Positions 6,075 through 6,153 of a DNA stretch of 6,153 nt are shown piece after piece. The notes under the pieces were generated by a model. It was not told the origin of the DNA, searched no databases, and saw only the letters and a program-made list of their open reading frames with translations. The translations under genes and the position numbers were made by a program. Source of the DNA: Verrucomicrobia bacterium UBA1727 (GTDB lineage: Bacteria; Verrucomicrobiota; Kiritimatiellia; RFP12; UBA1067); the NCBI GenBank assembly GCA_002315875.1, contig DCIL01000023.1, positions 58,566 to 64,718 on the forward strand. Direction: 5' to 3'. Numbering within the stretch: position 1 is the first letter of the stretch; every line of letters starts with the position of its first letter.

Positions 6075-6090
6075 TTTCAAATGTTTGAAA
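6075..6090. promoter_or_regulatory. 16-bp palindrome at the transcription start (candidate operator)
   Basis: TTTCAAATGTTTGAAA has perfect seven-base arms around a two-base centre. It overlaps the last base of the -10 box and covers the predicted start of transcription near 6083, a common place for a repressor site. As RNA only the part downstream of the start would be transcribed, so a DNA operator is more likely than a hairpin. Confidence 0.4.
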
Positions 6091-6118
6091 TTATACCATA
6101 AAGCCGCACTTATCGCAA
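6090..6118 (-). promoter_or_regulatory. Sigma70-like promoter of the secreted-protein gene
   Basis: On the minus strand TATAAT at 6090-6095 is preceded by TGG (extended -10), with TTGCGA at 6113-6118 as a four-of-six -35 and a spacer of exactly 17 bases. The predicted leader is about 30 bases. Confidence 0.75.
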
Positions 6119-6153
6119 TAAGGGAAGTATCTGGAGTTTCACGATTTTTCAAC

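Noticed and set aside
6054..6152. 33-codon N-terminal extension of the secreted protein
   Set aside because: It would cover the promoter and ribosome binding site and bury the signal peptide; no Shine-Dalgarno can be seen for it.

Overview
All supported genes in this window lie on the minus strand. From high to low coordinate the order is: a large secreted beta-strand/LamG-type protein, a small lysine-rich histone-like protein, a phosphoheptose-isomerase-like SIS protein, a possible 27-residue membrane peptide, and a 5' partial gene in which ribose-5-phosphate isomerase B (RpiB) continues in frame into the start of serine hydroxymethyltransferase (GlyA). Coding sequence is GC-rich, and the short gaps between genes are AT-rich and carry sigma70-like promoters.

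The window suggests a bacterium of the PVC group, most likely a Kiritimatiellota/Lentisphaerota/Verrucomicrobiota-type lineage. The grounds are a very long signal-peptide protein with autotransporter-associated beta-strand repeats and LamG-like domains but no visible beta-barrel, an H1-like Lys/Ala/Pro protein, and good Shine-Dalgarno sites. This placement is an inference from gene style; no marker gene is complete enough to fix it.

Layout: 6054-6153 holds an extended -10 promoter with a 16-bp palindrome over the presumed transcription start. 1785-6053 is the secreted protein, with two copies of a LamG-plus-beta-repeat module in its C-terminal half. 1648-1784 holds the promoter and leader of the histone-like gene at 1447-1647. 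1384-1415 is a strong intrinsic terminator whose T-tract runs directly into the extended -10 box of the next gene. 744-1367 is the gmhA-like gene, whose start codon sits so close to that -10 box that its mRNA should be essentially leaderless. 572-743 holds a promoter whose -10 box lies inside a 15-bp palindrome, a leader, a possible 27-codon ORF and the rpiB ribosome binding site. 1-571 is the RpiB-GlyA fusion, cut off by the window edge.

The genes look like separately transcribed units rather than one pathway operon: each has a recognisable promoter. The isomerases link to sugar-phosphate metabolism (heptose precursor supply; pentose phosphate), and GlyA links to one-carbon metabolism. I see no defence system, mobile element, CRISPR array or RNA gene. 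The most noteworthy items are the RpiB-GlyA fusion, the terminator/leaderless-promoter overlap, the Cys-Cys-Cys cluster in the histone-like protein, and the small ORF under a palindromic promoter.
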